From contig CAZXFH010000025.1 of assembly GCA_964640055.1 (NCBI GenBank), forward strand, positions 1-47,790: a stretch of 47,790 nt of DNA. The letters are read 5' to 3'. This document shows positions 33,043-42,554 of this stretch, one piece after another. Made by a program: the position numbers and the translations under genes. The notes below the pieces were generated by a model. That model saw only the letters and a program-made list of their open reading frames with translations. It made no database searches and was not told where the DNA came from. The stretch comes from CAZXFH01 sp964640055. Lineage in GTDB: Bacteria; Fidelibacterota; UBA2242; JAFGTP01. Every line of letters begins with the position of its first letter. Position 1 is the stretch's first letter.

Positions 33043-34534
33043 TCGTTTTAAGTCACCGGACACCTATGTTATTATTTTTTTTGTGGTGCTCTTTGCTGCT
33101 CTGCTTACCTATTTGATTCCTCTGGGTAAATTTAAGACGAAACAGGTCACTTATGAGTATAAAGGTCAGATGCGCACCAAAACGGTATTAAATCCGGAAA
33201 CCTTTTCCCTGGTTAAAAACGAACAGGATAAGCCCAAGATCGAAGGCGCTCCTCTGTTTGAGAGTAAAGAACGCACCGGGGTCTTGAACTATGTTTTTGA
33301 AGGGATCGCCTCGGGTGACAAGTGGAGCGCAGCCGTAGGCGTGGTGGCCTTTATTCTGGTGATCGGTGGCGCCTTTGGCATTGTGATGAAGACGGGTGCC
33401 GTGGAAGCCGGTATTCTGGCGATGATCGAGCGCACGCAGGGGCGCGAAATTCTGATAATCCCGGTCATGTTTTTTCTGTTTTCCCTGGGGGGTGCTGTTT
33501 TTGGGATGGGTGAAGAAGCCATTGCCTTTGCCATGATTTTGGTCCCGCTGGTGGTGGCCATGGGCTATGATGGTATCACCGGCGTGATGATCACTTTTGT
33601 GGCCACCCAGATCGGTTTTGCCACCTCCTGGATGAATCCCTTTGGGGTGGCGATCGCCCAGGGAATTGCCGGCGTACCGGTCATGTCGGGCGCACTTTTC
33701 AGGATTCTGATGTGGCTGTTGTTCACGCTGATCGGAACCGTCTATACCCTCAGATATGCGCGCTATATCAAGAAGAACCCAACCCGGTCGCTGTCCTACC
33801 GTTCTGACGGATATTTTCGGCGGGATATAGCGGAAAAAACCCGGCTTGACAGCCGTTTTGAATTGGGCGATAAACTGGTCATCCTGGCGATTTTGGCCAC
33901 TATTATCTGGATTATCGATGGCGTAATTTCCAAGGCCTATTACATCCCCGAGATTGCTTCCCAGTTTTTTGTGATGGGATTGGTGGCTGGTATCATCGGG
34001 GTCATATTTAAATTAAATGATATGGGCATCAATGATATTGCCATTGGATTCCGGGAAGGGGCGCGTGATCTTTTAGGGGCTGCCCTGGTCGTGGGTATGG
34101 CCAAAGGAATCATTCTGGTTCTGGGGGGCGACGATCCCGGCTCTCCTTCGGTTCTTAATACTATTTTGTATCAAGTTGGTTCGGCGGTTGGGGAGTTACC
34201 CACAGCCCTTTCTGCCTGGTTTATGTATTTTTTTCAGTCAATATTCAATTTCTTTGTGGTTTCCGGTTCCGGTCAGGCGGCGCTGACCATGCCTTTAATG
34301 GCACCGCTGGCCGATATTGTAGCTGTCAAACGGCAGGTGGCGGTGCTTGCCTTTCAGTTGGGAGACGGCTTCACCAATTTAATCGTACCTACTTCGGCTG
34401 CCTTGATGGGTACTCTGGGAGTCGCCCATATTGACTGGACGCGTTGGGCCAAGTTTCAGCTCAAGTTACAGGGAATTCTCTTTGTGCTGGGATCCCTGTT
34501 GGTGATCGCAGCGGTACTCATGGGATTTAGTTAA
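33032..34534 (+). CDS. yfcC: YfcC/DcuC-family carrier
   Basis: A 500-residue membrane protein with about 12 helices in the YfcC family (C4-dicarboxylate carrier-like; several members are annotated as basic amino acid antiporters). Visible: an N-terminal helix followed by a soluble loop of about 60 residues, VFGMGEEAIAFAMILVPLVV near 161-180, TSWMNPFGVAIAQGIAG near 198-214, and SGSGQAALTMPLMAPLADI near 411-429, the binding-site repeat of this superfamily. The start overlaps the S51 gene by 11 bases. It would fit import of arginine, aspartate or their dipeptides. Confidence 0.82.
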   Translation: MNLSRFKSPDTYVIIFFVVLFAALLTYLIPLGKFKTKQVTYEYKGQMRTKTVLNPETFSLVKNEQDKPKIEGAPLFESKERTGVLNYVFEGIASGDKWSAAVGVVAFILVIGGAFGIVMKTGAVEAGILAMIERTQGREILIIPVMFFLFSLGGAVFGMGEEAIAFAMILVPLVVAMGYDGITGVMITFVATQIGFATSWMNPFGVAIAQGIAGVPVMSGALFRILMWLLFTLIGTVYTLRYARYIKKNPTRSLSYRSDGYFRRDIAEKTRLDSRFELGDKLVILAILATIIWIIDGVISKAYYIPEIASQFFVMGLVAGIIGVIFKLNDMGINDIAIGFREGARDLLGAALVVGMAKGIILVLGGDDPGSPSVLNTILYQVGSAVGELPTALSAWFMYFFQSIFNFFVVSGSGQAALTMPLMAPLADIVAVKRQVAVLAFQLGDGFTNLIVPTSAALMGTLGVAHIDWTRWAKFQLKLQGILFVLGSLLVIAAVLMGFS

Positions 34535-34561
34535 AGTATTAACATAGATGGGACGCAGTCC

Positions 34562-35437
34562 ATGGATCATCTAAAATTAAAAAACCGTATTTATGACCAC
34601 TACAAGGGCTTATCAAAAAATTTGCAGTTGGTGGCCGATTATTTTATTGAGAATATAGACAAGATACCCTTTTTGAGTGTACAGGATGTGGCTGATGCCA
34701 CAGGTGCCAGTGTGGCCTCTGTGGTACGCTTTGCCCAGCGGGTTGGTTTTTCAGGGTTTAGTGAAATCCGCCAGGCGGTGACCCAGAACCTTCAGGATAA
34801 TCTGAAGGACAAGGACCGCTTTGCCCTGATCGAGAGCAGTGAGTTGCAAGATGATGTTTTGACCAGTGTCGCCAATCAGGATATCCAAAATATCAATGAA
34901 ACGTTTAAGGTCATTGAGCACCGCAATTTTGAGAAAACCGTGGATTTTATTTTTGAATCTGATCATGTTTATACCGCTGGCTTGGGAATTTCTTATTACT
35001 TAAGCCGTATCCTGGCTTACCAGCTGAACCAGGTGGGTGTCAGAGCCAATGCCTTTCTGCATGACAGCTCGCCCTTTCTGGAACAGGCCCTGTTGCTCGA
35101 TCACAGGGATCTGATGATTCTTTTTTCCTTCCCGCCTTATTCCAAAGAGACCATTGAACTGGCTGAATATATCCAGCAGACCAAAATTAAAGCGGTGGTT
35201 GTCACAGACAAACCGGCCGCACCCGCCACTTTTTATGCTAAACTGAATTTGATTGTCAAAAGTAAAAATATGTTATATACCAATTCTTTTGCAGCGATTA
35301 CCGTATTAATCAATGCAATCGCCACTGAATGCGCCCGGCGGGATAAATCCCGGGCCAGACAGATGATCGAAAAGAGCAGTCAAATTCAGGCGGATTTTGT
35401 TATATCTGGTTCAGTGAAACAGAATCAGGACGAATAA
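34562..35437 (+). CDS. RpiR/MurR-family transcriptional regulator
   Basis: A 291-residue regulator: an N-terminal HTH of the RpiR type (residues about 1-80, SVQDVADATGASVASVVRFA) and a SIS domain (about 120-260, VYTAGLGISYYLSRILAYQL near 138-157). SIS domains usually sense phosphorylated sugars, which is odd next to peptide-degradation genes. It sits between the YfcC carrier (28 bases upstream) and the TonB receptor operon (42 bases downstream), so it probably controls one or both. Confidence 0.88.
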   Translation: MDHLKLKNRIYDHYKGLSKNLQLVADYFIENIDKIPFLSVQDVADATGASVASVVRFAQRVGFSGFSEIRQAVTQNLQDNLKDKDRFALIESSELQDDVLTSVANQDIQNINETFKVIEHRNFEKTVDFIFESDHVYTAGLGISYYLSRILAYQLNQVGVRANAFLHDSSPFLEQALLLDHRDLMILFSFPPYSKETIELAEYIQQTKIKAVVVTDKPAAPATFYAKLNLIVKSKNMLYTNSFAAITVLINAIATECARRDKSRARQMIEKSSQIQADFVISGSVKQNQDE

Positions 35438-35479
35438 ATCCATGATTTTATGGTTTTAGCCTAATTAGGAGGAATTAAA

Positions 35480-38035
35480 ATGACCCGGAAAATGATAATA
35501 AGCCTTTTATTATTATGCCTGGCTGTTTCCCTGGGTTTTGCAGCCAATTATGGTAAAATCACGGGAAAAGTCACCAATGCCGCCAACGGAGAGCCGATCG
35601 TGGGCGCTAATATTACCCTTGCCGACACCTATCTGGGGGCCGCTACCAATCAGAAAGGTCAGTATGTTATCCTGCAGGTGCCACCGGGCCGTTATACCGT
35701 TAAAGCCACCATGATCGGCTATACGCCGGTGCAGATCAGGGATGTTGAGGTCTATGCAGGCCGGATTGCTTATGCTGATTTTGAAATGGAATCTGAGGTC
35801 CTGGACATGGCTGAGGTTATCGTTGAAGCTGAGCGACCGGTGATCGAGCGCGATCTGACCGCAACAACCCGGAATGTCAGTACTGAAGATATTGAAGCCA
35901 TGCCCACGACGACAGTCAATGATGTCATTCAGACCCAGCCCGGGGTGATCCGTTCCGGAGGATTGCATTTCCGGGGTGGTCGCTCGGGTGAAGTCACCTA
36001 TATGGTCGATGGTGTTCCGTTGGTGAATCCGCTTTTTTCAGATATCAATTCCTCGCAGATGATCAATAAGAGTGTGATCTCTGATCTGCAGGTTATTAGC
36101 GGTACCTATAGCGCGGAATATGGCAATGCCATGAGTGGTGTGATTAATATTACAACACAAGAAGGTGGCGACCGTTTGAGAGCCCGCCTGGATATGAAAT
36201 CCTCCCGCCTCGGATTGGAAGGTTCGAGTGTGGATTATAACCGCAACATATTGCGGGCAAACTTAAGTGGTCCTTTGCTAAGGAATCGCACCCGCTTTTT
36301 CCTGTCGGGTAATTATGATGCCCGCGATAATTACCTGCCCTGGGGCTACCGTAAAGAGGGCAACATTTTTGCCAAACTCACGGACCGGCATATCGATAAT
36401 ATCAAGCTCTCCATGGTCCTCAATTTATCCCGGGGTGTGCATAAGAATTATTCCCATTCCTATAAATATATTCCGAAGCAGGCCTGGTATGAGCCGCGGG
36501 ATCGATCCAATATGTACCGCCTGAGCCTATCCCACACCTTGGCCGCAAATCTTTTTTATACCATGATTCTTTACCATACCTATTATCATTATGATTCGGG
36601 GGATTATGATTATCATGATTTGACACCCGCCTATTCATTGGATGAGAACAATGAATTTTATACCTTTAATTATGTCGGCTCTTATTCCCGGGATGATCAA
36701 CATACAACGGGTATCAAAGGGGACCTGGTCTGGCAAATTAATGATAACAATGAAGTCAAGGCCGGTTTTTTGGGGAAATATCATGTGATCGATCGCTTTT
36801 ATATTTCCAGTCCCTATTATGATGATCACATTTTAGATGACTATGTCAAGCGTCCCCGGGAAGCGGCTCTGTATGTCCAGGATAAGATCAATTTTTCCAC
36901 CATCATTTTAAGTGCCGGACTACGGTATGACCTGATGGATCCCAATGCTAAATACTGGCAAAATCCCTATGATGTCGATGACGTCAGCGATTCCCTGGCT
37001 GAACAGCGCTTAAAAAGCGCTGAGATCCATTCACAGATCAGTCCCCGGCTAGGTATTTCCTACCCGGTAACCGATAAAACTGTCTTTCATTTTGGTTACG
37101 GACATTATTTTCAGCGGCCGGAATATCAGTTCATCTATAAGGGATTGATCACCTATGATAAAGATACTGCACAGGTGCAGCCGCCTGCTCATGGCAAACC
37201 AAAGCTCTATGATGTGGATAACGACGGGGATATTGACTATAAAGATAACATGATTATGAATTTACTGGGCGGTAATGGTCGCTTTGGCGATCCCAATTTG
37301 CAGCCCAAGAAAACTATCTCTTATGAATTTGGTGTCAGTCAACAGCTGTTTGAAGACTATGTGCTGGACGTGACGGTCTATAGTAAGCAGATCACCGATT
37401 TGCTGGGCGCACGCACCTATTTTGCTGGCGATCAGCCGGAATATTGGGAAACCTTCAGTTTACATGTCAATGATGATTTTGCCTATAACAATGGTTTTGA
37501 GATTCAGTTCCGGAAAAGAAGAGGTCAATATGCGACCGGTGAGCTGAATTATACTTACGCTGTGGCTGAGGGCAGTAGTTCCGGACCTTTGGAAAGAGTT
37601 GGCTCAGAGTTGGAGAACCGGCAAACCCTGAAATTTTTCCCCTTGGATTTTGATCAACGCCATACGCTCAATGGCCGTTTGACGCTTCGGTATCAGGATT
37701 TAAAGGCAACTCTGCTGGGACAATGGGGCAGTGGCTTACCTTATACCAAGGAGATGCGGGCGGCAACCGATCCCTATGAAATAAACAATGGCCGCATGCC
37801 TCCCACCTGGACCCTGGATTTAAAAGTGGATTATGCCTTTAATTTCGGCAGGGTGCAGTTGATCCCCTACCTTGAAATTTATAATCTGACTGATCGTAGA
37901 AATGTGGTCTGGGTCTATGCGCGCACCGGGAAACCCGGTGATTCGAATAGCGGGAAAACCAAGGAATGGGACCGCAATCCGGAAAACTGGGGTCGCCCCC
38001 GGATCATTTATCTTGGTCTCAATGTCACACTCTAA
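35480..38035 (+). CDS. TonB-dependent outer-membrane receptor
   Basis: An 851-residue receptor. Signal peptide (about 1-21), a carboxypeptidase-regulatory-like beta-sandwich (25-112, GKITGKVTNAANGEPIVGAN), a plug (about 115-235, with DVIQTQPGVIR, GGRSGEVTYMVDGVPLVNP and EYGNAMSGVINITTQEGG), and a beta-barrel ending RPRIIYLGLNVTL. AGGAGGAA precedes the ATG. It imports a large substrate through the outer membrane using TonB energy. It heads a set with a sorting-domain protein, a PorV-like protein and a propeller protein, a common grouping in this superphylum. Confidence 0.92.
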   Translation: MTRKMIISLLLLCLAVSLGFAANYGKITGKVTNAANGEPIVGANITLADTYLGAATNQKGQYVILQVPPGRYTVKATMIGYTPVQIRDVEVYAGRIAYADFEMESEVLDMAEVIVEAERPVIERDLTATTRNVSTEDIEAMPTTTVNDVIQTQPGVIRSGGLHFRGGRSGEVTYMVDGVPLVNPLFSDINSSQMINKSVISDLQVISGTYSAEYGNAMSGVINITTQEGGDRLRARLDMKSSRLGLEGSSVDYNRNILRANLSGPLLRNRTRFFLSGNYDARDNYLPWGYRKEGNIFAKLTDRHIDNIKLSMVLNLSRGVHKNYSHSYKYIPKQAWYEPRDRSNMYRLSLSHTLAANLFYTMILYHTYYHYDSGDYDYHDLTPAYSLDENNEFYTFNYVGSYSRDDQHTTGIKGDLVWQINDNNEVKAGFLGKYHVIDRFYISSPYYDDHILDDYVKRPREAALYVQDKINFSTIILSAGLRYDLMDPNAKYWQNPYDVDDVSDSLAEQRLKSAEIHSQISPRLGISYPVTDKTVFHFGYGHYFQRPEYQFIYKGLITYDKDTAQVQPPAHGKPKLYDVDNDGDIDYKDNMIMNLLGGNGRFGDPNLQPKKTISYEFGVSQQLFEDYVLDVTVYSKQITDLLGARTYFAGDQPEYWETFSLHVNDDFAYNNGFEIQFRKRRGQYATGELNYTYAVAEGSSSGPLERVGSELENRQTLKFFPLDFDQRHTLNGRLTLRYQDLKATLLGQWGSGLPYTKEMRAATDPYEINNGRMPPTWTLDLKVDYAFNFGRVQLIPYLEIYNLTDRRNVVWVYARTGKPGDSNSGKTKEWDRNPENWGRPRIIYLGLNVTL

Positions 38036-38078
38036 ATAAACCTGAATTTGATTTATCAAATAACGGAGGATTAATTTG

Positions 38079-40040
38079 ATGCGCAATAAAAAAACAATCA
38101 TAACGGTTGGTTTGCTTATCACTCTTATTTTTGTACCGCTCGCTCTGATGGGTGGTATCCGGGACAGGGGCGATGGAACTCACAATGTGGGCCAGCTGGG
38201 ATTTTTCGCCACCAATATCGGTCAGTTTTATCCCTGGGGTGGTTCTTTTGAGCAAACCCTGGAATATCCGATCAATTCCGGGCATATCGCCATGTACCGT
38301 CAGTGTATCATGATCGGGAATAAGTTTCCTAACGGGGATATGAATGTGGTCAGTGCAGCCAGTGGCCGTTATGAGGAATGGGAGCCGGTGCACGGATACC
38401 ATGCCGGCAATTTCAAGATCGCCATGAGTGACAAACCGGAAACCTGGCCGCGTGATGCAGAGTATAATCCCTTCTGGCCGGTCAGGGATCAGGACAATAA
38501 TCCGGTGGTTCTCAGCCAGCAGGATAGTTACTGTGTCTATACTGATTCGGCCAGCTGGCGGTATGCCCAGAACGGTGAAACCGATATGCTGCTCGATCTG
38601 TGGGTCCAACAGACCATCTACAGCTGGGGCGTTCCGGATGCCAATCGCTTTGTGATTATCAAATTTGAGGTTGAAAACCATGGTGACCGGGATCTCTATG
38701 ATGTCTATTTTAATTTTTATTCTGATCTGGATGTCGGAGGTATCAGTTCCGGCGAGGAATGGGCGGATGACTGTATCGGTTTTGATAAAAGCCGGGAGTT
38801 AGTCTATTTTTATGATGCCGATAACTACAGTGATGAATGGCAGGAGCCCGACCCGTTTATGCCCGGAGTTACCTTTTTGAAAACCCCGGAGACCGTTAAT
38901 GGAGAGGGTATTACCGATTGGCACTGGATTGATGTCACTATTGACGAAGTGGCGGTCAACAGTACTCATTGGGACTCATTACATTATGCCCTGATGGCTT
39001 CGGACACCACGTGGTTTCATGAAAATGATACGGTCAGTCATTATTTTCACCTGGGGGCGGAACCGTTAAACGGGGTTCATTATGATGATCCGCAAACCAC
39101 CCGGATTATGCAGGGTGATACTCTGGTGGGAGGTCCGATGGTGGCCTATATTGTCAACGGACCTGTTGATCTGGCTGCTGGAAATACTGTAGAGTACTGG
39201 GTGGGTCTAGGTGTCGGAGAAAATTATGACGATCTGATAGATGTGATCGATGGTTTGCGCGGTTATTACGCCAATTATGAAGAAACCGGCAGCTTTAAGA
39301 TACCTGTATTACCGTTACCCCAGTTGTCAGCCCGGGCAGGGAATCAACAGGTTAATCTGGCCTGGAGTGATTCCCTGGATATCTATTATCAGAATGAATT
39401 CTTACCCCAGCCGGTCAATGATCTGGTCGGATATATCATTTACCGCACTACAGACCCTTTTTTGCAGGAGTGGACTGCAATTGATACGATAGCCATGCAA
39501 TATAAAGACAAAGCCGATTCTACGATTAATCATGATGCCTATGGCTATATTGACAGTTTAAATGTGCATAACGGCTTTACCCACTACTACAACCTGTGTG
39601 TCTACCGCCATAATGAATTCGGTGTTTTGGAAGAATCCATAAAATTGGCCGATGTAAATAACGTTAACAGTCAGTCCAACGCAGCAGAAGTCAACCCGAT
39701 CAGTCAACCGGCCGACAGCAAAGCCGATCTGGATCAAATCCGGGTGGTGCCCAATCCCTATATTATTTCGGCCCCCTGGGACCGGAAGCGGTTGGGCGGT
39801 ACGGTTTACGGAGAGCCCATCCGGAATATTGCTTTTACCAATCTGCCGACCCCTTGCACCATCAAGATATTTACTTTGGATGGTGATCTGCTGAAAACTT
39901 TGGAACACACCAATAATACGGGCCGGAAAGAATGGAATCTATTGACCAAAGAGCGGCGTCCGATTGTATCCGGGATCTATTTCTATCATGTCGACTCCCC
40001 TTTGGGTGAAACGGTCGGACGTTTCGCTGTAATCAGATAA
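38079..40040 (+). CDS. Large secreted protein with C-terminal sorting-type domain
   Basis: A 653-residue protein from ATG 38079 (ACGGAGGA upstream; a TTG directly before it is unlikely). Signal peptide about 1-25. The body is an uncharacterised beta-rich domain typical of gene sets next to TonB receptors in these phyla. A fibronectin-III-like segment (about 405-540, LSARAGNQQVNLAWSDSLDI) follows, then a FlgD-like end with VVPNPYIISAPWD, PCTIKIFTLDGDLLKTLEH, VSGIYFYHVDSP and VGRFAVIR. It is probably surface-anchored and works with the receptor. Confidence 0.8.
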   Translation: MRNKKTIITVGLLITLIFVPLALMGGIRDRGDGTHNVGQLGFFATNIGQFYPWGGSFEQTLEYPINSGHIAMYRQCIMIGNKFPNGDMNVVSAASGRYEEWEPVHGYHAGNFKIAMSDKPETWPRDAEYNPFWPVRDQDNNPVVLSQQDSYCVYTDSASWRYAQNGETDMLLDLWVQQTIYSWGVPDANRFVIIKFEVENHGDRDLYDVYFNFYSDLDVGGISSGEEWADDCIGFDKSRELVYFYDADNYSDEWQEPDPFMPGVTFLKTPETVNGEGITDWHWIDVTIDEVAVNSTHWDSLHYALMASDTTWFHENDTVSHYFHLGAEPLNGVHYDDPQTTRIMQGDTLVGGPMVAYIVNGPVDLAAGNTVEYWVGLGVGENYDDLIDVIDGLRGYYANYEETGSFKIPVLPLPQLSARAGNQQVNLAWSDSLDIYYQNEFLPQPVNDLVGYIIYRTTDPFLQEWTAIDTIAMQYKDKADSTINHDAYGYIDSLNVHNGFTHYYNLCVYRHNEFGVLEESIKLADVNNVNSQSNAAEVNPISQPADSKADLDQIRVVPNPYIISAPWDRKRLGGTVYGEPIRNIAFTNLPTPCTIKIFTLDGDLLKTLEHTNNTGRKEWNLLTKERRPIVSGIYFYHVDSPLGETVGRFAVIR

Positions 40041-40055
40041 ATACATGAGGTGTTT

Positions 40056-41045
40056 ATGAAACGCACAATTATTTTGATGTCCTTTATAATACTTGCCAGC
40101 CTTAATACCTTTGTTATTGCAGCTGGAAATTTGGGTCAGTCGGGTGCTAATTTTCTCCAGATCGGCGTGGAACCCCGTGGTGCTGCTTTGGGCGGGGGTA
40201 TTACCGCGCTGGCTACCGGGGCCGATGCCTTGTATTGGAATCCGGCCGGGGCAGTGCAGACCAACCGGATTGCTCTCAGTGTAGCTCATACAGACTGGTT
40301 TGTAGATACCCGTTTGACCTATGGTGGCGCTGTGTTTAAAGTGGGTGAAAATAATGCCCTGGGGATTTCACTGACCTCTTTTTATATGGATGAGATGGAA
40401 GTGACCACTGTGTATGAACCCAATGGTACCGGAGAATACTGGAATGCCGGAGATCTGTCCGCGGGACTCTCTTATGCCCGCCGAATGACCGATCAGTTTA
40501 CTTTTGGCATTACCGGAAAGTACATCAACGAATATATCTGGCATGAGAATGCTTCCCAGCTGGGTTTGGATGTGGGATCCATCTACCGGGCTGATTTCAT
40601 GAACCTTCGCCTGGGCATGGTTGTCCGTAATTTTGGTGGCACCCTGAAACACAGCGGCGATGATATCGGGGAGCGCATTGCAGAAGAAGAGGCACGGGAT
40701 GAGAAAAACAATCCCCGCCTTGAACGCCTGACGCCGGAATTTCGTTTGCCCCAGGTATTCCAAATGGGGGTTGCATTAGATGTTTTTAGTAACGACATAA
40801 ATACCGTAACCTTGATTTCTGATGTGAATGTTCCCAGCGATAATCAGACCCGCTTAATTTTTGCCTCAGAATATTCCTTTCAGGATATGGCAGCGTTACG
40901 AGTGTCCTATTGCATGAATTATGATGTAGCCGCTTTTGCCTTTGGCGGTGGTATCCAGCTGGCTGGAATTAAGTTTGACTATTCATTTTCTAATCAAAAT
41001 TATTTTAAAGGCGTGCACCGTTTTGGTGTGAAATTTTCATTATGA
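40056..41045 (+). CDS. PorV/PorQ-family outer-membrane beta-barrel protein
   Basis: A 329-residue barrel protein. Signal peptide about 1-20; then the family signature GQSGANFLQIGVEPRGAALG, ATGADALYWNPAG and strands with alternating hydrophobic residues; the end is FGVKFSL, a typical C-terminal strand. PorV is the type IX secretion component that shuttles sorting-domain cargo to the attachment complex; PorV-like paralogues beside cargo genes are common. I chose ATG 40056 with GAGG upstream. Confidence 0.85.
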   Translation: MKRTIILMSFIILASLNTFVIAAGNLGQSGANFLQIGVEPRGAALGGGITALATGADALYWNPAGAVQTNRIALSVAHTDWFVDTRLTYGGAVFKVGENNALGISLTSFYMDEMEVTTVYEPNGTGEYWNAGDLSAGLSYARRMTDQFTFGITGKYINEYIWHENASQLGLDVGSIYRADFMNLRLGMVVRNFGGTLKHSGDDIGERIAEEEARDEKNNPRLERLTPEFRLPQVFQMGVALDVFSNDINTVTLISDVNVPSDNQTRLIFASEYSFQDMAALRVSYCMNYDVAAFAFGGGIQLAGIKFDYSFSNQNYFKGVHRFGVKFSL

Positions 41046-41072
41046 GAGAAAGTAAAAAGAGGAGGGATTGTG

Positions 41073-42398
41073 ATGAAAAAATTGTTATTCATAAGCATGA
41101 TTTTAGCATTGATTGTTGGCCTGGCCGGGGCTCAAACTGTGACTGTATTTGATTCGGAAACAGTTCATATGTATCCAACAAATCTTAATTTTGATGCGTC
41201 TGGTAATCTGTGGATCGGCAGCGATGCCGGCTTTGACACCGTGGCGGCCCGGGTTTCCGGTGATTTAAGCACCTGGACTTACTATGACACGACAGAGTTG
41301 CGGATTGCCGAATTGGGTGACGATGAGGTCTATGAGATCGGTGTGGCGGATAACGGCACCGCCTGTTTTCTGACTCATTATGGGATTTCCTATATGGACA
41401 GTGAGGGCAATGTTTCCCTGGTATCCGGCAGTGAAGGCACCTATACGAAGGGATTTGTGGTAGATGGCAATATTCTGTACTGGACCTATGACGGCACTCC
41501 ATTGGCAGTGCTCTATGAATATGATCTGGATTCTGAGAGTCAGGTCGGTGAGTTGTATGATACGGATGCGGGTATGACCAGCGGCCCGACCCATTTAACG
41601 GTTTATGAAGGTGCGCGGGATGCTGCGGGTCAGTTATGGTTGTGCACCCACTGGGGTGTGATATATGAAGATACCGGTGGCAACTGGACTACTTTGCTGG
41701 ATGGGTTGTATCCGGATAACCTGGTTGCGGATCCGGATGGAAACATCTGGGTTTCCTACGGGGCTTATCCTTACAATGACACGCTAGTGCAGTACAACAG
41801 CAGTGGTGAAGTGCTGGCCAAATACAGTTCAGCCGACATTACGGAACTGGGCTGGTTGAATGGTATTGTGGATCTGGAGACCGATTGTAATGGGGATGTC
41901 TGGATGGTCACGGATAGTGTGGGCGTCATCCATTTTGACGGATCGGATTATACCCTGTATAATGAATTGGGTTCAGTTGATCTGAGAAAAAACGTTGAAG
42001 ACTTGGAAATTAAGGATGGTGATGTCTGGTTGGCGTTGTACAGTGAAGGAACAGTGGCTAAAGTAAGTGGGCTGATCACCGCAGCCGGCGTTGAACATGA
42101 AACCCCGGTGTCCCAACCCAAAGGGTTTGCACTTTATCAAAACTATCCTAATCCTTTTAATCCCATGACCTCGATACCTTTTGTGCTGCAGAAAAAGGCT
42201 CAGGTTGAACTGGCGATCTATGATCTGCAAGGCAATTTGGTCCGGCTACTGGCTAAAGAGTATCTGCCAGCGGGTCGCTATAGCCGCACCTGGGATGGTC
42301 GCAACCAGCAGGGGCAGCGGGTCTCTTCCGGTATTTATATCTATCGTCTGAAAGCCAATCGTCAAACGCTATTCCACAAAATGACCTATATCCGCTAA
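41073..42398 (+). CDS. Secreted beta-propeller protein with sorting domain
   Basis: A 441-residue protein: signal peptide (about 1-20), then repeated propeller-blade motifs (NLNFDASGNLWIGSDAG, GQLWLCTHWGVIYEDTG, VADPDGNIWVSYGAYPY, DCNGDVWMVTDSVGV, IKDGDVWLALYSEG) over residues 35-330, and a sorting domain from about 350 (FALYQNYPNPFNPMTSIPF, VELAIYDLQGNLVRLL, VSSGIYIYRLKA, MTYIR). ATG 41073 has AGAGGAGG upstream. Probably a surface binding protein; a strong terminator follows. Confidence 0.82.
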   Translation: MKKLLFISMILALIVGLAGAQTVTVFDSETVHMYPTNLNFDASGNLWIGSDAGFDTVAARVSGDLSTWTYYDTTELRIAELGDDEVYEIGVADNGTACFLTHYGISYMDSEGNVSLVSGSEGTYTKGFVVDGNILYWTYDGTPLAVLYEYDLDSESQVGELYDTDAGMTSGPTHLTVYEGARDAAGQLWLCTHWGVIYEDTGGNWTTLLDGLYPDNLVADPDGNIWVSYGAYPYNDTLVQYNSSGEVLAKYSSADITELGWLNGIVDLETDCNGDVWMVTDSVGVIHFDGSDYTLYNELGSVDLRKNVEDLEIKDGDVWLALYSEGTVAKVSGLITAAGVEHETPVSQPKGFALYQNYPNPFNPMTSIPFVLQKKAQVELAIYDLQGNLVRLLAKEYLPAGRYSRTWDGRNQQGQRVSSGIYIYRLKANRQTLFHKMTYIR

Positions 42399-42413
42399 TT
42401 GGAATACAAATGA

Positions 42414-42456
42414 AGTCATGGGCTGCTCTCTAAAAGGGAGTAGCCTGTGACTTTTT
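42414..42456 (+). terminator. Intrinsic terminator after the receptor gene set
   Basis: AGTCATGGGCTGCTC pairs with the later GGAGTAGCCTGTGACT (perfect AGTCA/TGACT and GGCT/AGCC blocks, short AAAA loop), followed by five T. It ends the transcript started upstream and separates it from nhaC. Confidence 0.85.
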
Positions 42457-42488
42457 CAGGGGGGTTAAAAAGCGCTAATATATTCCCC

Positions 42489-42506
42489 TTAATTTAGCTA
42501 AATTAA
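42489..42506. promoter_or_regulatory. Perfect 18-bp palindrome before nhaC
   Basis: TTAATTTAGCTAAATTAA is its own reverse complement over 18 bases, flanked by C-rich runs on both sides (CCCC before, CCCCC after). It lies 49 bases before the nhaC ATG and after the terminator, the expected place for an operator of a dimeric regulator. The regulator is unknown. Confidence 0.4.
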
Positions 42507-42554
42507 TCCCCCGGGAAGTGAGTGATAACCAAGTAACGGATAATCATTTAACCT

